DNA of 64,000 nt from Deltaproteobacteria bacterium Ga0077550 (GTDB lineage Bacteria; Myxococcota_A; Polyangia; Nannocystales; Nannocystaceae): contig LNFB01000288.1 of NCBI GenBank assembly GCA_001464385.1, positions 124,001 through 188,000 on the forward strand, written 5' to 3'. The notes below the pieces were generated by a model. That model saw only the letters and a list, made by a program, of their open reading frames with translations. It was not told the origin of the DNA and ran no database searches. Below, piece by piece: positions 8,448-18,499 of the stretch; position 1 is the first letter of the stretch; each line of letters begins with the position of its first letter. A program made the translations under genes and the position numbers.

Positions 8448-10163
8448 TCACTCGGGTTCCCCGACCACGCGGAAGGCCGGGCTCGCCACGAGCTCGACCA
8501 GGAACGCCCGCATGCGGTAGTCGCCATCGGCGAACGTCGCCGTCAGCTCGTCGATCTCGACCATCTCGGTCGGGAGCTCGATGTGTCCGGTCGCGTGGCG
8601 GAAGAGGTTCCGGACCAGGCACGCGGTCGCCTCGGGGTCCTCCTTGAGGATCGCGCCCAGCGCCCGGGCGCCCGCGAAGGCCTGCCCGTCGACGTCGGCG
8701 TTCGCGTCGATCGTCTCGCCGTTCTCGATCGTGCGGAACGAGCCGATGCCGTCGTAGTTCTCGAGGCCGAGGCCCATCGGATCCATCAGCTTGTGGCAGC
8801 CGGCGCACGACGGGTCGGCCATGTGCGCCTCGAGCCGCTGGCGCATCGTCGCGTACTCGGCGGCCGGCGGCAGCGTGGTGTCGACGCCGACCGGCGGCGC
8901 CGGGATGTCCTGGCACAGCACCTGGGTGCGGATGAACTTGCCGCGGTAGGTCGGCGACGTCGTGGTGACGTGGCCGAGGACCGAGAGCAGGCCCGCGTGC
9001 CCGAAGAGTCCGCCGCGCAGCTGCTCGGCCGGGAGCACGACCTGGGTGGGCGTGGTGTACTGCTCGGGGTTCGGCAGGCCGTAGTGCGCCGCGAGCTGGG
9101 CGTCGACGAAGGTGAAGTCGGCGTCGAAGAGATCGCGGAAGTCCGCGTCCGCGTCGAACGCCAGGTGCGTCACCAGGGCCCGGGTCTCGTCGCCCATCGC
9201 CGCGGCGAGCTCCGGGCTGAACGTCGGGAACACCGTGGGGTCCTTGGGCACCGTCGCGAGCTCGCGGATGCGGAACACCTCGGCCGCGAAATCGGCGAGG
9301 GCCACCCGCGTGTCGGGCGACTCGACCAGGGTCCAGGCGACCTCGCGGACCCCATCGGCGTCGTCGAGCGCGCCGGCCTCGGCGAGGTCGAGCAGCTCGG
9401 CGTCGGGCGTGCTGTCGCGCAGGAAGAACGACAGGCGCGTGGCCATCTCGACGCCGGTGAGGCGTCGGCGGCCCTCGACGTCGCCGGGCTCGCCAACCTC
9501 GACCTGGTAGAGGAAGTTCGGCGACTGCAGCATCGCCGCGACCACCGTGCGCACGCCGAGATCGAAGTCGCCGAGGTCGGCCGCCGCGGCCAGGCCGACG
9601 CCGACGTAGCTGTCCTGCTCCTCGACGATGAGCGGGCGGCGGAAGGCGAGCCGACCGAAGGCGGTCACGAACTCCCGCAGACACGCCTCGTCCGTCGGCC
9701 CGCTGGGCACGCACGTGTGGTGCGCGGCGAGCTTGGTCGCGTCCGCCGCGGCCGCGGCGGCCCGCGCCGAGGCCTCGAACGCGTCGACCTTGGCGTCGGT
9801 CAGCGACAGCTGCGAGGCACCGACGGCGTCGAAGCCGTTGATCGCGACGTCGTTCGGCGGCGTGACGGCCAGCGACGACGCCTCGCCGAGGAGGTCGCGG
9901 ACGCTCCGCACGTACTGCCGCGCGAGCAGCAGGCGCAGTCGCACCGGCGCCGGCTCGAACTCGGCATCGACGCCGTCGTCGGCCCCGGTGCCGCCATCGT
10001 CGTCGCCAGCGGTGCCGTCCGCGGTCGCGTCACCACCCTGCTCGGCGGCCCCACCGTTGCCTCGGCCATCGAGGCCCGAGTAGCAACCCATCGGTAGCAG
10101 CGCGCCGCAAAGCGCGATCGTCCTGCATGTGTGCTGCACGTGTCTCGACCCCCGCACGAGCAT
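8448..10163 (-). CDS. DUF1592/DUF1588/DUF1585 secreted haem lipoprotein
   Basis: 571 aa. Signal peptide with lipobox LLPMGC (Cys27), then an acidic Gly-rich linker and the chain of domains usual for this family. A DUF1587/DUF1595-like N-terminal part includes [18 protein letters not shown]. The DUF1592 core follows with [14 protein letters not shown]-type sequence and [15 protein letters not shown], then DUF1588 and a DUF1585-like C-terminus. DUF1588 contains one c-type haem site, CAGCH at residues 453-457, followed by [14 protein letters not shown]. The protein is therefore a likely electron carrier or haem enzyme working with the DUF1552 protein encoded 17 nt downstream. The start codon has no clear ribosome site; a start shortly downstream would lose the signal peptide. 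Confidence 0.9.
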   Translation of the reverse strand: MLVRGSRHVQHTCRTIALCGALLPMGCYSGLDGRGNGGAAEQGGDATADGTAGDDDGGTGADDGVDAEFEPAPVRLRLLLARQYVRSVRDLLGEASSLAVTPPNDVAINGFDAVGASQLSLTDAKVDAFEASARAAAAAADATKLAAHHTCVPSGPTDEACLREFVTAFGRLAFRRPLIVEEQDSYVGVGLAAAADLGDFDLGVRTVVAAMLQSPNFLYQVEVGEPGDVEGRRRLTGVEMATRLSFFLRDSTPDAELLDLAEAGALDDADGVREVAWTLVESPDTRVALADFAAEVFRIRELATVPKDPTVFPTFSPELAAAMGDETRALVTHLAFDADADFRDLFDADFTFVDAQLAAHYGLPNPEQYTTPTQVVLPAEQLRGGLFGHAGLLSVLGHVTTTSPTYRGKFIRTQVLCQDIPAPPVGVDTTLPPAAEYATMRQRLEAHMADPSCAGCHKLMDPMGLGLENYDGIGSFRTIENGETIDANADVDGQAFAGARALGAILKEDPEATACLVRNLFRHATGHIELPTEMVEIDELTATFADGDYRMRAFLVELVASPAFRVVGEPE

Positions 10164-10271
10164 CGCACCGAAACCGCGGCGACGGTGCAGGCGATTCGCG
10201 AGAAAGATGGGGGGTCTGGCGTACCTCGCCGACGTGCGGACGCGCCTTGGGTTTGACGGCTTTGCCGGAGG

Positions 10272-12083
10272 TCACTCGGCGAGGACGACCCGCGATGCGT
10301 CGCGCTCGCGGATCCACCGGGCGATCGCCTCGCGATCCGGCGCGTCACGATCGCGCAACACCCCCGCGCCCTCGCGGTCGGCGGGCGCGTCGGCGAGCGC
10401 GGTGCGGATCCGCTCCGCGAGCGCAGCGTCGGGCACGGCCCCGCGCTCCGGCGCGCCGAGCTCGACGACCGCGGGCCAGATCCGCGTCAACGATTCCCAC
10501 GCGACCTCGCGCACCGCCGCGTAGGGATCCTCGAGCGCCTCCGCGAGCAGGGCCCGCTGCCACTGCGATCCCGCGATCGCCGTCGCCGGGGCCCACCCCA
10601 GGTGCCAGGCCCAGAGCGCCCGCACGCCGGCCTCGGCCGCGAGCACGCCGGTCGCCGCCGCCGCGGGCTCGCCGGCCGGGATCTCGACCGCCTCGCCGCG
10701 CCACCGCGACAACCACGCGGACGTCCAGCCGAGCGAGCGATCCAGGTGACACAGGTTGCACGCGTTGGGTCGCCCGGTCTCGGCGCTGATCGTCGCGTCG
10801 GGCGTGTCGACCTGATGGCTGCGGATCGCCCCGAGCAGGCCCCACGTCGTGCGCGGCAAGTGGCAGTTCATGCACCCGGCGCCCTCGCCCTCGGCGTGGT
10901 GCGTGTGCGCGACGTCGGCGTAGCGCGCGGCGGCGTGGCACTGGGTGCACGCAGCGTCGCCGTCCATGCCCGCGCGCAGCTGATCGTCGCGGCTTCCGTC
11001 GTGCAGCGAGTGGCACGACAGGCACGACAGCTGGCCCGACGCCGCGCACGGCGACTCGACCAGCGCGTTGTACTCGCGGCCGGTGACCCGCACCATCCCG
11101 TCCGACCAGAATCGATCCGCGAGGAAGTTCGGATCCGCCTCCAGCACGGCGTCGAGCCAGTCGGCGTCGCGTTCGTCGTCGCGATCGTCGTCGCGCGCCG
11201 GGTGACGCACCAGGCGGCCCCAGTCCGCGATCGGATCACCCGCAGCATGCGACGAGCCGTGCGCGAGCCACCCCGCCTCGTCGTCGAACTCCGTGATCGC
11301 GTGGCACTGCGCGCACACCTGCGCGCCCGCGTCGGACGCCATCGCCCGCGGCTGCACGATGTCCGACGGCGGGTCCTCGCCGCGCCCGAGGTACCGCGTC
11401 CACGGGTTGCGCCGCGCCGCCACGTGGGCCGCCGCCGGGCCGTGGCACGACTCGCACGCGATGCCGAGCTCGACGACCTCGGAGGCGACCTTGCCTGTGC
11501 CCTCGCGCCACCCCGGTGTGCCCGCGACCGCGTGGCAACGGATGCAGACGCGGTTCCACGTGTAGACCCCGTCGTCGCCGGCCGGGCGCACCAGCGTGGC
11601 GGCGTTGGGCACGAAGCGCTGCGCGTCGATGCGCCACGCGTACTCGAAGGCGCGCACGGCCCCTGTCGCCGGCTCGGGGATCCAGTACAGCTGCAGGTGG
11701 TGCGAGCCGGTGGTCATCACCACGGGCTCGATCCGCGGCTCGCCGGTCGGCGACGTGCGCACGACCTCGGGACGCGCCCCCGTCCACCGCAGCGACACGC
11801 CCCCGGGCAGCTCCCCCGACCACGGCGCGACGATCGTGTCCCGGCCCGCGCGCTGCGTCATCGTGCGGTGGTAGCTGCCGTGCCAGCTCGCGTACGCGGC
11901 GGGGTGACACGCGGCGCACGTCTCGGAGCCGGCGTATCCGTCGTCGCGATCGAGCTGCGGGGTCCACCGCGCCCGCTCGCTCGACCACGCCCGATCTGCC
12001 CGGCCGTGATGGACCCGCGCCCACATCGCGGCGCCGGCGAGGCCGGCCAGACCGAGCAGCACCCATCGCGGCGGTGCACGCAC
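10272..12083 (-). CDS. Membrane-anchored octahaem c-type cytochrome
   Basis: 603 aa from a GTG at 12083. A hydrophobic segment at residues 7-20 is an anchor or signal. Eight CxxCH motifs follow at residues 56-60, 180-184, 210-214, 257-261, 354-358, 379-383, 404-408 and 442-446, a pattern like cytochrome c554/NrfB-type multihaem proteins. Many extra histidines (such as TTGSHHLQ and HTHHAEG) could be distal haem ligands. The last 155 residues have no haem and are Ala/Trp-rich and helical, suggestive of HEAT-like repeats. It should act outside the cytoplasm in electron transfer; the partner is unknown. The start is the least certain part: no clear ribosome site precedes the GTG, and the open frame continues upstream. 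Confidence 0.85.
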   Translation of the reverse strand: MRAPPRWVLLGLAGLAGAAMWARVHHGRADRAWSSERARWTPQLDRDDGYAGSETCAACHPAAYASWHGSYHRTMTQRAGRDTIVAPWSGELPGGVSLRWTGARPEVVRTSPTGEPRIEPVVMTTGSHHLQLYWIPEPATGAVRAFEYAWRIDAQRFVPNAATLVRPAGDDGVYTWNRVCIRCHAVAGTPGWREGTGKVASEVVELGIACESCHGPAAAHVAARRNPWTRYLGRGEDPPSDIVQPRAMASDAGAQVCAQCHAITEFDDEAGWLAHGSSHAAGDPIADWGRLVRHPARDDDRDDERDADWLDAVLEADPNFLADRFWSDGMVRVTGREYNALVESPCAASGQLSCLSCHSLHDGSRDDQLRAGMDGDAACTQCHAAARYADVAHTHHAEGEGAGCMNCHLPRTTWGLLGAIRSHQVDTPDATISAETGRPNACNLCHLDRSLGWTSAWLSRWRGEAVEIPAGEPAAAATGVLAAEAGVRALWAWHLGWAPATAIAGSQWQRALLAEALEDPYAAVREVAWESLTRIWPAVVELGAPERGAVPDAALAERIRTALADAPADREGAGVLRDRDAPDREAIARWIRERDASRVVLAE

Positions 12084-12193
12084 CGTGAGCAGGCTACCGC
12101 GACGGGCAGCGGCGCAGGGACGCCGGGCCGGATTTCGCCGCTTTCTTGGGCGTGATGGGCCGCCCTTGAGACCGTCGACGGGCGAGGTTCGCC

Positions 12194-12394
12194 ATGCCCG
12201 ACCGCAACACACTCCAAGGGTTCACCGATCTCGAGCACACGTTGTTCGGCTGGGACGCGGGCCACCGCGACACGTCGGCGCAGGGCTTCGTCCGCGACGC
12301 GCTCGGGCCCCGCCGCGCGCGCGTGCGCTTCAAGACCGATCGCTACCCGACCGTGCCGCTGGGCCCCGACACGCTGCGCGCCTGCAATTCGTGA
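12194..12394 (+). CDS. Small hypothetical protein (66 aa)
   Basis: 66 aa starting MPDRNTLQGFTDLEHTLFGW. I do not recognise it. Support for a real gene: GAGG sits 6 nt upstream of the ATG, and third codon positions are almost all G or C across the whole frame, as in neighbouring genes. No signal peptide or membrane segment is visible; the composition is polar with several Arg, Asp and His. It is transcribed away from the cytochrome gene and converges on the metallo-beta-lactamase-fold gene, whose stop lies 24 nt beyond its own. Confidence 0.5.
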   Translation: MPDRNTLQGFTDLEHTLFGWDAGHRDTSAQGFVRDALGPRRARVRFKTDRYPTVPLGPDTLRACNS

Positions 12395-12418
12395 TCGCAG
12401 GGCCGCCCGCGGGGCCGC

Positions 12419-13144
12419 TCAGCCCATCCGCCGCAGGAAGCTCTGCAACGTCGTGAGCTGCAGCGTCGGGTTCGTCCGGCGCACCTGACCCAGCGTCGCC
12501 TTCTCGCCGCCGTAGGCGTGCCCAGGCAGCAACAGCGTCTGCGCCGGCAGCGTCGCGAGCCGCTCGTTCAGCGTCCGGAACATCTGCTCGGCATCGCCGC
12601 CCGGCAGATCGACGCGGCCGCAGCCCTGGAGGAACAGCGTGTCGCCGGCGAGCAGCGCCTCCTCTTCGCCGTGGGTGAGGCCCGCGACGCGGAAGCACAT
12701 CGATCCCGGCGTGTGCCCGGGCGTGTGCAGCAGCTCGATCTCGATGCCGCCGACGCGGACCTTGTCGCCCGAGTCGTGCTCGACCAGATCGCTCTTCGAC
12801 AGGCCCGTCACCATGCGCACGCCGTCGGACTCGAGCCGGTGCACGTGGGCCTTGCAGCCGCACTTGGCCCCGAGCTCGGCGATGCCCTGGATGTCGAAGC
12901 CGAACATCGAGCCGCCGCAGTGATCCGGGTGGTAGTGGGTCACCAGCGCGCCCGTGATCGTCATGCCGTCGGCCGCCGCCGCCGCGACGAGCCCGTCGAC
13001 GTCCCACGCCGGATCGACGACCACGCACTCGCGGGCATCGAGGTCGCCCACCAGGTACGCGAAGTTCTGCATGCCGGCGGCCATCTGGTCGCCCGTGGCG
13101 AAGTCGCGGCCCGCGAGGAGCTGCTTCAGGTAGAGCTGGGCCAT
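12419..13144 (-). CDS. Metallo-beta-lactamase-fold hydrolase (glyoxalase II-like)
   Basis: 241 aa. All metal ligands of the fold are present: THYHPDH at 69-75 (H70, H72, D74, H75), H144 in TPGHTPGS, D168 in LLAGDTLF and H209 in LLPGHAYGG. This arrangement fits glyoxalase II-type thioesterases and persulfide dioxygenase relatives. Which reaction it performs cannot be told from sequence; hydrolysis of a glutathione-like thioester is one possibility. It is the last gene of a tight minus-strand operon, starting 5 nt after the PP2C phosphatase stop. Its place with DUF444 and SpoVR suggests a stress or stationary-phase setting. Confidence 0.85.
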   Translation of the reverse strand: MAQLYLKQLLAGRDFATGDQMAAGMQNFAYLVGDLDARECVVVDPAWDVDGLVAAAAADGMTITGALVTHYHPDHCGGSMFGFDIQGIAELGAKCGCKAHVHRLESDGVRMVTGLSKSDLVEHDSGDKVRVGGIEIELLHTPGHTPGSMCFRVAGLTHGEEEALLAGDTLFLQGCGRVDLPGGDAEQMFRTLNERLATLPAQTLLLPGHAYGGEKATLGQVRRTNPTLQLTTLQSFLRRMG

Positions 13145-13149
13145 CGAAC

Positions 13150-14007
13150 TCACCGTCCCGGCGGCAGGGTGTCGAGCACCGGCCGGCGGTAGTGCGGCAC
13201 GGCGCGGCGGTCGTCGCGATCGTTGCACGCGAGCACCGCGACCGCCGTGATGTTGTCGTCGCCGCCGCGCTTGTTCGCCAGCTCGAGGCACACCCGCGGC
13301 AGATCGGCGTACCAGTGATCGCGCGCGAGCACGGCGAACTCCTCGGCGTCGATGTAGTTCGACAGGCCATCGGAGCACAGCAGGAACGCGTCGCCGAGGT
13401 TGACCGTCAGCGGCAGCACGTCGGGATCCACCTGGCGCTCGAAGCCGACCGAACGCGTGATGATGTGCTTGAGGTCGCTCTGCGCGGCCTCCTCCTCGGA
13501 CATGCGGCCGGCCTGGACCTGCTCGTTGAGCCACGAGTGATCGGTGGTGAGCTGCCGACAGGTGCCGCCGCGCAGCAGGAACGCCCGCGAGTCGCCGACG
13601 TGCACGACGTAGCCGCGCTCGCCGTACACGAACAGCCCGGTGAGCGTGGTGCCCATGCCCTGCAGCCGGTGATCCGTCGCCGCCTGGTCGTTGATGCGCG
13701 CGCTGGCCTCGCTCGCCGCGACCGCGAGCATCTCGGCGATCGCCGCGGTGCGATGCTCGGGCGCGACGCGGGCCAGCGCGTCGATGCCCCGCCGCACGAC
13801 CTTGTCGACGACGTCGACGCACAGCTGCGATGCATGGGCGCCGCCCGCGTGGCCGCCCATGCCGTCGGCGACGAGGTACAGGCCCAGCGCGCTGTCGACG
13901 AGGTGACTGTCCTCGTTGTGGCTACGCACACGCCCGACGTCGGTCGCGGGCCAGGCCATCAGTCGCACGGTCGGGATCCTACCGGAAGCCGCGGCGTTCG
14001 GCGACAC
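13150..14007 (-). CDS. PP2C-family Ser/Thr protein phosphatase
   Basis: 285 aa from the GTG at 14007. The bacterial PP2C (Stp1-like) motifs occur in order: [13 protein letters not shown] near the start, [11 protein letters not shown] (metal ligand Asp), [23 protein letters not shown] and GGDDNITAV at the end. It should remove phosphate from Ser/Thr using two Mn/Mg ions in the cytoplasm. The start may instead be the GTG at 13968, which has TAGGA 9 nt upstream and leaves the normal length of leader before the first strand. It begins 24 nt after spoVR and is followed after 5 nt by the hydrolase gene. Both genes upstream, DUF444 and SpoVR, are normally partners of the PrkA Ser/Thr kinase, which makes a phosphatase here notable. 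Confidence 0.93.
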   Translation of the reverse strand: MSPNAAASGRIPTVRLMAWPATDVGRVRSHNEDSHLVDSALGLYLVADGMGGHAGGAHASQLCVDVVDKVVRRGIDALARVAPEHRTAAIAEMLAVAASEASARINDQAATDHRLQGMGTTLTGLFVYGERGYVVHVGDSRAFLLRGGTCRQLTTDHSWLNEQVQAGRMSEEEAAQSDLKHIITRSVGFERQVDPDVLPLTVNLGDAFLLCSDGLSNYIDAEEFAVLARDHWYADLPRVCLELANKRGGDDNITAVAVLACNDRDDRRAVPHYRRPVLDTLPPGR

Positions 14008-14031
14008 GCGGCCGCCGACCGCGCGCGCGGA

Positions 14032-15539
14032 TCACACCTTGAAGGCCTCGGGCTCGTCCGAGATGCCGATCTCGCTGCCGTCGAACCGGATGCGCTTGGG
14101 CTTCTCGTCGACCTGCGTGAGGATCGAGACCGGGCGTCGCCAGACCCGCTCGACGTTCCGCAGGGTGTCCCGGGCGTAGTCGAGCTTGAGGTCACTGCCC
14201 TCGTGGCGGTGCCCCAGCAGGAGCTCGCCGCGATTGAGGTAGTTCGAGTCGACCACGTAGATGAACGGCTGGCCGAAGTTCGTCAGGGCGCCGAGCAGTT
14301 TCTGCTTGATCTGCTGGAACTCGCGGCTCTCGATCTCGAGCCGGCCCGAGCGGCGGTTCTCGGCGAACGTGAAGTACTTCTGCTCGCGGCAGAAGTCCAT
14401 CGTGAAGAACTCGTCGATGAAGGTGACGTCGTTGTAGAGCCGACGGACCTCGAAGATCTTGGCCTTGCCCAGGCCGAGCTTCTTGTTCCAGCTGGTGCGC
14501 TGCTCGAGGTTGTCGCAGCGGTCCCACTCGGGCCCGAACTTGCCCTCGTCCCAGCGGCGCTCGATGTCGCGGTACAGCTCGACGCCGAGCTTGTACGGGT
14601 TGAGCTGGCCGGGCGCCGAGGCGAACACGCCCGAGACGACGTCGGCGTAGTCGATGACCTCGTCGTCGCGCAGCGCCTTCTCCGTCATGATCCGGGAGTG
14701 CCAGTAGCTGGCCCAGCCCTCGTTCATGATCTTGGTCTGCATCTGCGGCAAGAAGTAGTAGGCCTCACCGCGCAGGATGCCGAGCACGTCGGCCTCCCAG
14801 GCCTCGAGCGGGGCGTGCTGCATCAAGAAGCCGAGCACGTCGCGCTCGGGCTGGGCGGGGTTGCGGTGCTTGACCTGCTCCCGCTTCTCGCGCTGCTTCT
14901 GCCGCTGCGACTCCACGAACTCGGGCGGGTTGATGTAGTCCTCGAGGTACGTGCGCTCGTTCTGTAGCCGCACGCGATCGTCGTCGACGGCGTCGGGCGC
15001 GTTGGTGCTCGCGGGCGCCTGGTTGCGGGCGTCGCGGAACGAGAGCCACGGGTCGATGAGGTTGTCGAGCGACAGGCAGGTGTCGATGAAGCTCTCGACC
15101 GTGTTGACGCCGTGTCGATCCATGTAGCGGCGGACCCGCGCGGCGTTGTTCGCCATCACGTCGATCATCCGCCGGTCGGTCCGCGAGAAGTAGTGGTTGT
15201 TGCGGAAGAAGTCGTTGTGGCCGTAGACGTGGGCCATCACCAGCTTCTGATCGACCTGCGAGTTGCCCTCGAGCAGGTATGCGTAGCAAGGGTCGGTGTT
15301 GATGACCAACTCGTAGATCTTCGAGAGCCCGTAGGTGTGGCTCTTGATCATGTGGTCGTATTCCATGCCGAACCGCCAGTGCGGATACCGGACCGGGAAT
15401 CCGCCGTAGCTGGCGATCTCACACATCTGGCGGTAGTCGACGAGCTCGAAGACCTGCGGGAAGTACGAGAGGCCGTAGCCGTCCGCGTAGCCCTGGATCT
15501 CGACCTGCAGCTCGCGCAGGTACGGCGGGATGAGAGCCA

Positions 15540-15540
<1 letters not shown>
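14032..15540 (-). CDS. spoVR: SpoVR family protein
   Basis: 502 aa, close to the usual SpoVR/YcgB length. Recognisable family features: the start [20 protein letters not shown], the segment [47 protein letters not shown], and [22 protein letters not shown]. It is cytoplasmic with no signal. The family is needed for spore cortex formation in Bacillus and is an RpoS-type stress gene (ycgB) in E. coli; the molecular activity is not settled. A very strong ribosome site, AAGGGAGG, lies 6 nt before the ATG. Its start overlaps the stop of the DUF444 gene by one base (TGATG), so the two are translationally coupled. Confidence 0.95.
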
Positions 15541-16652
<1,112 letters not shown>

Positions 16653-16728
16653 GGGGCGTGGGACTTTCGCTCGGTCGGTACGCGCGAAGGCAACTAGAAG
16701 GGTAGCAAAGCGGCGAGGCCCGTAACCG

Positions 16729-16745
16729 GACGGCGGACGATCCGC
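16729..16745 (-). terminator. Short GC-rich hairpin between OmpA-like and DUF444 genes
   Basis: A perfect 7-base stem (CGGCGGA / TCCGCCG) with a 3-base loop, in the 231-base gap after the OmpA-like gene stop and before the DUF444 gene, both on the minus strand. There is no run of T on the downstream side, so it is at best a weak or factor-assisted terminator, or part of the operon leader. Nothing else notable is seen in this gap. Confidence 0.3.
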
Positions 16746-16883
16746 CGCGAAAGGGCCACGGGGCGTGCCCGCAGTGGGGGTCCGGCTGGCGCGGCGGATC
16801 GCGGGCGCGAGGGGCGAGTCCCGGGCCGTGCTAGGGCTTGGGGGCGTCGACCTCGGCAGCTGTGGGTGGAGTGACGGCGGCGT

Positions 16884-17402
16884 TCAGTCGACGGACGCCG
16901 ACGCCGACGCCTGGAACTCGAGGCTGCCGCCGAACTCGCGCTGCAGCTTGACCTCGTTGTGGGTGCCGAACTCCGGGTAGTAGAAGTACAGCTCGACGCG
17001 CCGGTTCTTGGCCTTGCCCTCGGGCGTGTCGTTGTCGGCGATCGGTCGGTCCTTGCCGAAGAACGCCAGCTCGAGCCGGTGCACGAGCGACGGATCCTCG
17101 TCGAGCAGCAGGTCGCGGATTCGAGTCGCCCGATCGAACGCGAGCTTGCGGTTGTGCTCGTCGGAACCATCGCCGTCGGTGTGGCCGACGAGCAGCAGGC
17201 GCAGCTTCGGCTCGCGCTGCATCGCCTCGAGGGCGCGACCGAGGGTGACGTAGTCGTCCTGCGCGACCGGGTCGGCCTTGTTGCTGGCGAAGTGGACGTT
17301 GCGCGGCGTGGGATCGTCGTGGGCACACGCGGAGCCGAGCAGAGCCGTGATGCACGCCAGGAGGAGACCGACGGAGACCGCGGGATGACGCATCCTTGTC
17401 AT
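16884..17402 (-). CDS. OmpA-family lipoprotein
   Basis: 172 aa. The signal peptide ends in LLGSAC (Cys26), so it is lipidated. The mature part is a compact OmpA C-terminal domain: NVHFASNKADPV as the first strand, LLLVGHTDGDGSDEHN at about 70-85, and RATRIRDLLL, ending with NRRVELYFYY. Such domains bind peptidoglycan and tether the outer membrane to the wall, like Pal. A short Ala/Ser tail follows. The start could be ATG 17402 or ATG 17393; neither has a convincing ribosome site. It lies 107 nt downstream of the LysR gene stop on the same strand, and a 9-base inverted repeat lies in that gap. Confidence 0.88.
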   Translation of the reverse strand: MTRMRHPAVSVGLLLACITALLGSACAHDDPTPRNVHFASNKADPVAQDDYVTLGRALEAMQREPKLRLLLVGHTDGDGSDEHNRKLAFDRATRIRDLLLDEDPSLVHRLELAFFGKDRPIADNDTPEGKAKNRRVELYFYYPEFGTHNEVKLQREFGGSLEFQASASASVD

Positions 17403-17474
17403 GGGCGTGAGCGTGCGCCCCTTCCTGGCCCGCGGCTGTGTGCCCGCCTACGCGCGAGTTCGACGGCGTGACGC

Positions 17475-17510
17475 ACGATCGTTCGGGAAAGCAGCTGGCC
17501 AAACGATCGT
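17475..17510. repeat. Spaced inverted repeat ACGATCGTT ... AACGATCGT
   Basis: Two 9-base arms, 17475-17483 and 17502-17510, are exact reverse complements separated by 18 bases. Each contains the self-complementary octamer ACGATCGT. The arm centres are about 27 bases apart. The element lies at the 3' end of the LysR gene, overlapping the first base of its stop, and about 75-105 bases upstream of the OmpA-like gene on the same strand. It could be a regulatory site for that gene or chance; no protein can be assigned. Confidence 0.3.
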
Positions 17511-18421
17511 CACCGCCCCGCGCGGCCGGGTCGCAGGTGCTCGAGCACGTGGTCGATCACCACGCGCACCGCTCGGGTCGTCGCGCTGCCCTTGGGGTAG
17601 ACCAGCGAGAAGCGGCGCGCGGCGCCGGCGTGCTGCGGCAGCACCTCGACGAGCGCGCCCGAGTGGACGTCGCGCTCGACGAGGAAGTGGTAGCTCTGCA
17701 CGATGCCGGCGCCGGCGCGGGCGAGCCCGAGGCACGCGAGGAAGTCCTCGGCGACGACCCACGCGCGGCGCGGCGTGACGCTGCGGCCGCCGGCGAGCTC
17801 CCAGGGGAGCACGCGACCCGTGCTCGGGCGCGCGAACACGATGGCCTCGTGCTCGAGCAGCGCGTCGAGGTCGGCGGGGGTGCCCGCGCGCGCGAGGTAG
17901 CTGGGGCTCGCGAACAGGCCCAGGCCGTAGGTGCCGAGGCTGCGCGCGACGAAGCTGGCGCGATCGATCTCGCCGAGGCGCACCGCGAGGTCGAAGCCCT
18001 CGCGGGCGAAGTCGACGTTGTGGTTCGAGACGTGGACGACCAGGCGCAGCGCCGGGTGCAGCGCCCGCAGCCGCGCGAGCACCGGCAGCAGGCGGAAGTG
18101 GCCGAAGGTCGTCGGCATGCTGATCCGCACCTCGCCGACCACCGCGCCGCGGCCCGCCGAGAGCTGCTCGGTCGCCTCGCCGAGCACGGCGAGCCCCTCG
18201 CGGCACCGCTCGTAGTAGCGACGTCCCAGCTCGGTGGGCGCCACCGCACGGGTGCTGCGACGCACCAGCGCGACGCCGACCGCGGCCTCGAGCCGCGTCA
18301 CCGCGCGGCTGGCGGCCTGCGGCGTGAGGCCGAGGGCGCGCGCCGCCAGGGTGAACGATCCGAGCTCGACCGTGCGGCAGAAGACCGCGAGATTCTCCAG
18401 GCTGGCGGCGGCGCGGGGCAC
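17510..18421 (-). CDS. LysR-family transcriptional regulator
   Basis: 303 aa from a GTG. The N-terminal winged helix-turn-helix is clear: SLENLAVFCRTVELGSFTLA, ARALGLTPQAASRAVTRLE, up to RRSTRAVAPTELGRRYYERC (about residue 70). It is followed by a linker helix and a periplasmic-binding-protein-like effector domain starting GEVRISMPTTFGHFRLLPVL. The effector is unknown. It is divergent from the DJ-1/PfpI gene, and a perfect 7-7-7 palindrome abuts its start codon, so it probably controls that gene and itself. No ribosome site precedes the GTG because the palindrome occupies that position; the message may be leaderless. Confidence 0.92.
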   Translation of the reverse strand: MPRAAASLENLAVFCRTVELGSFTLAARALGLTPQAASRAVTRLEAAVGVALVRRSTRAVAPTELGRRYYERCREGLAVLGEATEQLSAGRGAVVGEVRISMPTTFGHFRLLPVLARLRALHPALRLVVHVSNHNVDFAREGFDLAVRLGEIDRASFVARSLGTYGLGLFASPSYLARAGTPADLDALLEHEAIVFARPSTGRVLPWELAGGRSVTPRRAWVVAEDFLACLGLARAGAGIVQSYHFLVERDVHSGALVEVLPQHAGAARRFSLVYPKGSATTRAVRVVIDHVLEHLRPGRAGR

Positions 18422-18441
18422 TTGTACAGCGAAGGTACAAG
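18421..18441. promoter_or_regulatory. Probable LysR operator: 21-bp palindrome
   Basis: CTTGTAC (18421-18427), a 7-base spacer, then GTACAAG (18435-18441): the arms are perfect inverse complements. The site fits the LysR-box idea of an interrupted dyad with a T-N11-A core and sits in the gap between the divergent lysR and DJ-1/PfpI genes. It overlaps the first base of the LysR start codon, so binding would be expected to repress the regulator's own transcription, while from about 60 bases upstream it could activate the DJ-1 gene. Assignment to this LysR is inference from position. Confidence 0.6.
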
Positions 18442-18499
18442 CATTGTGGCTGCGATGGAACTACCGCATGGGCTCGGTCGGGTGCATCCCTTGGTGGTC

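Noticed and set aside
5506-8520. Plus-strand open frame of about 1000 codons
   Set aside because: It lies opposite the VWA and DUF1552 genes and its translation is Arg/Val/Leu/Ala/Asp-rich with no domain; a product of G/C-rich third positions on the real strand.
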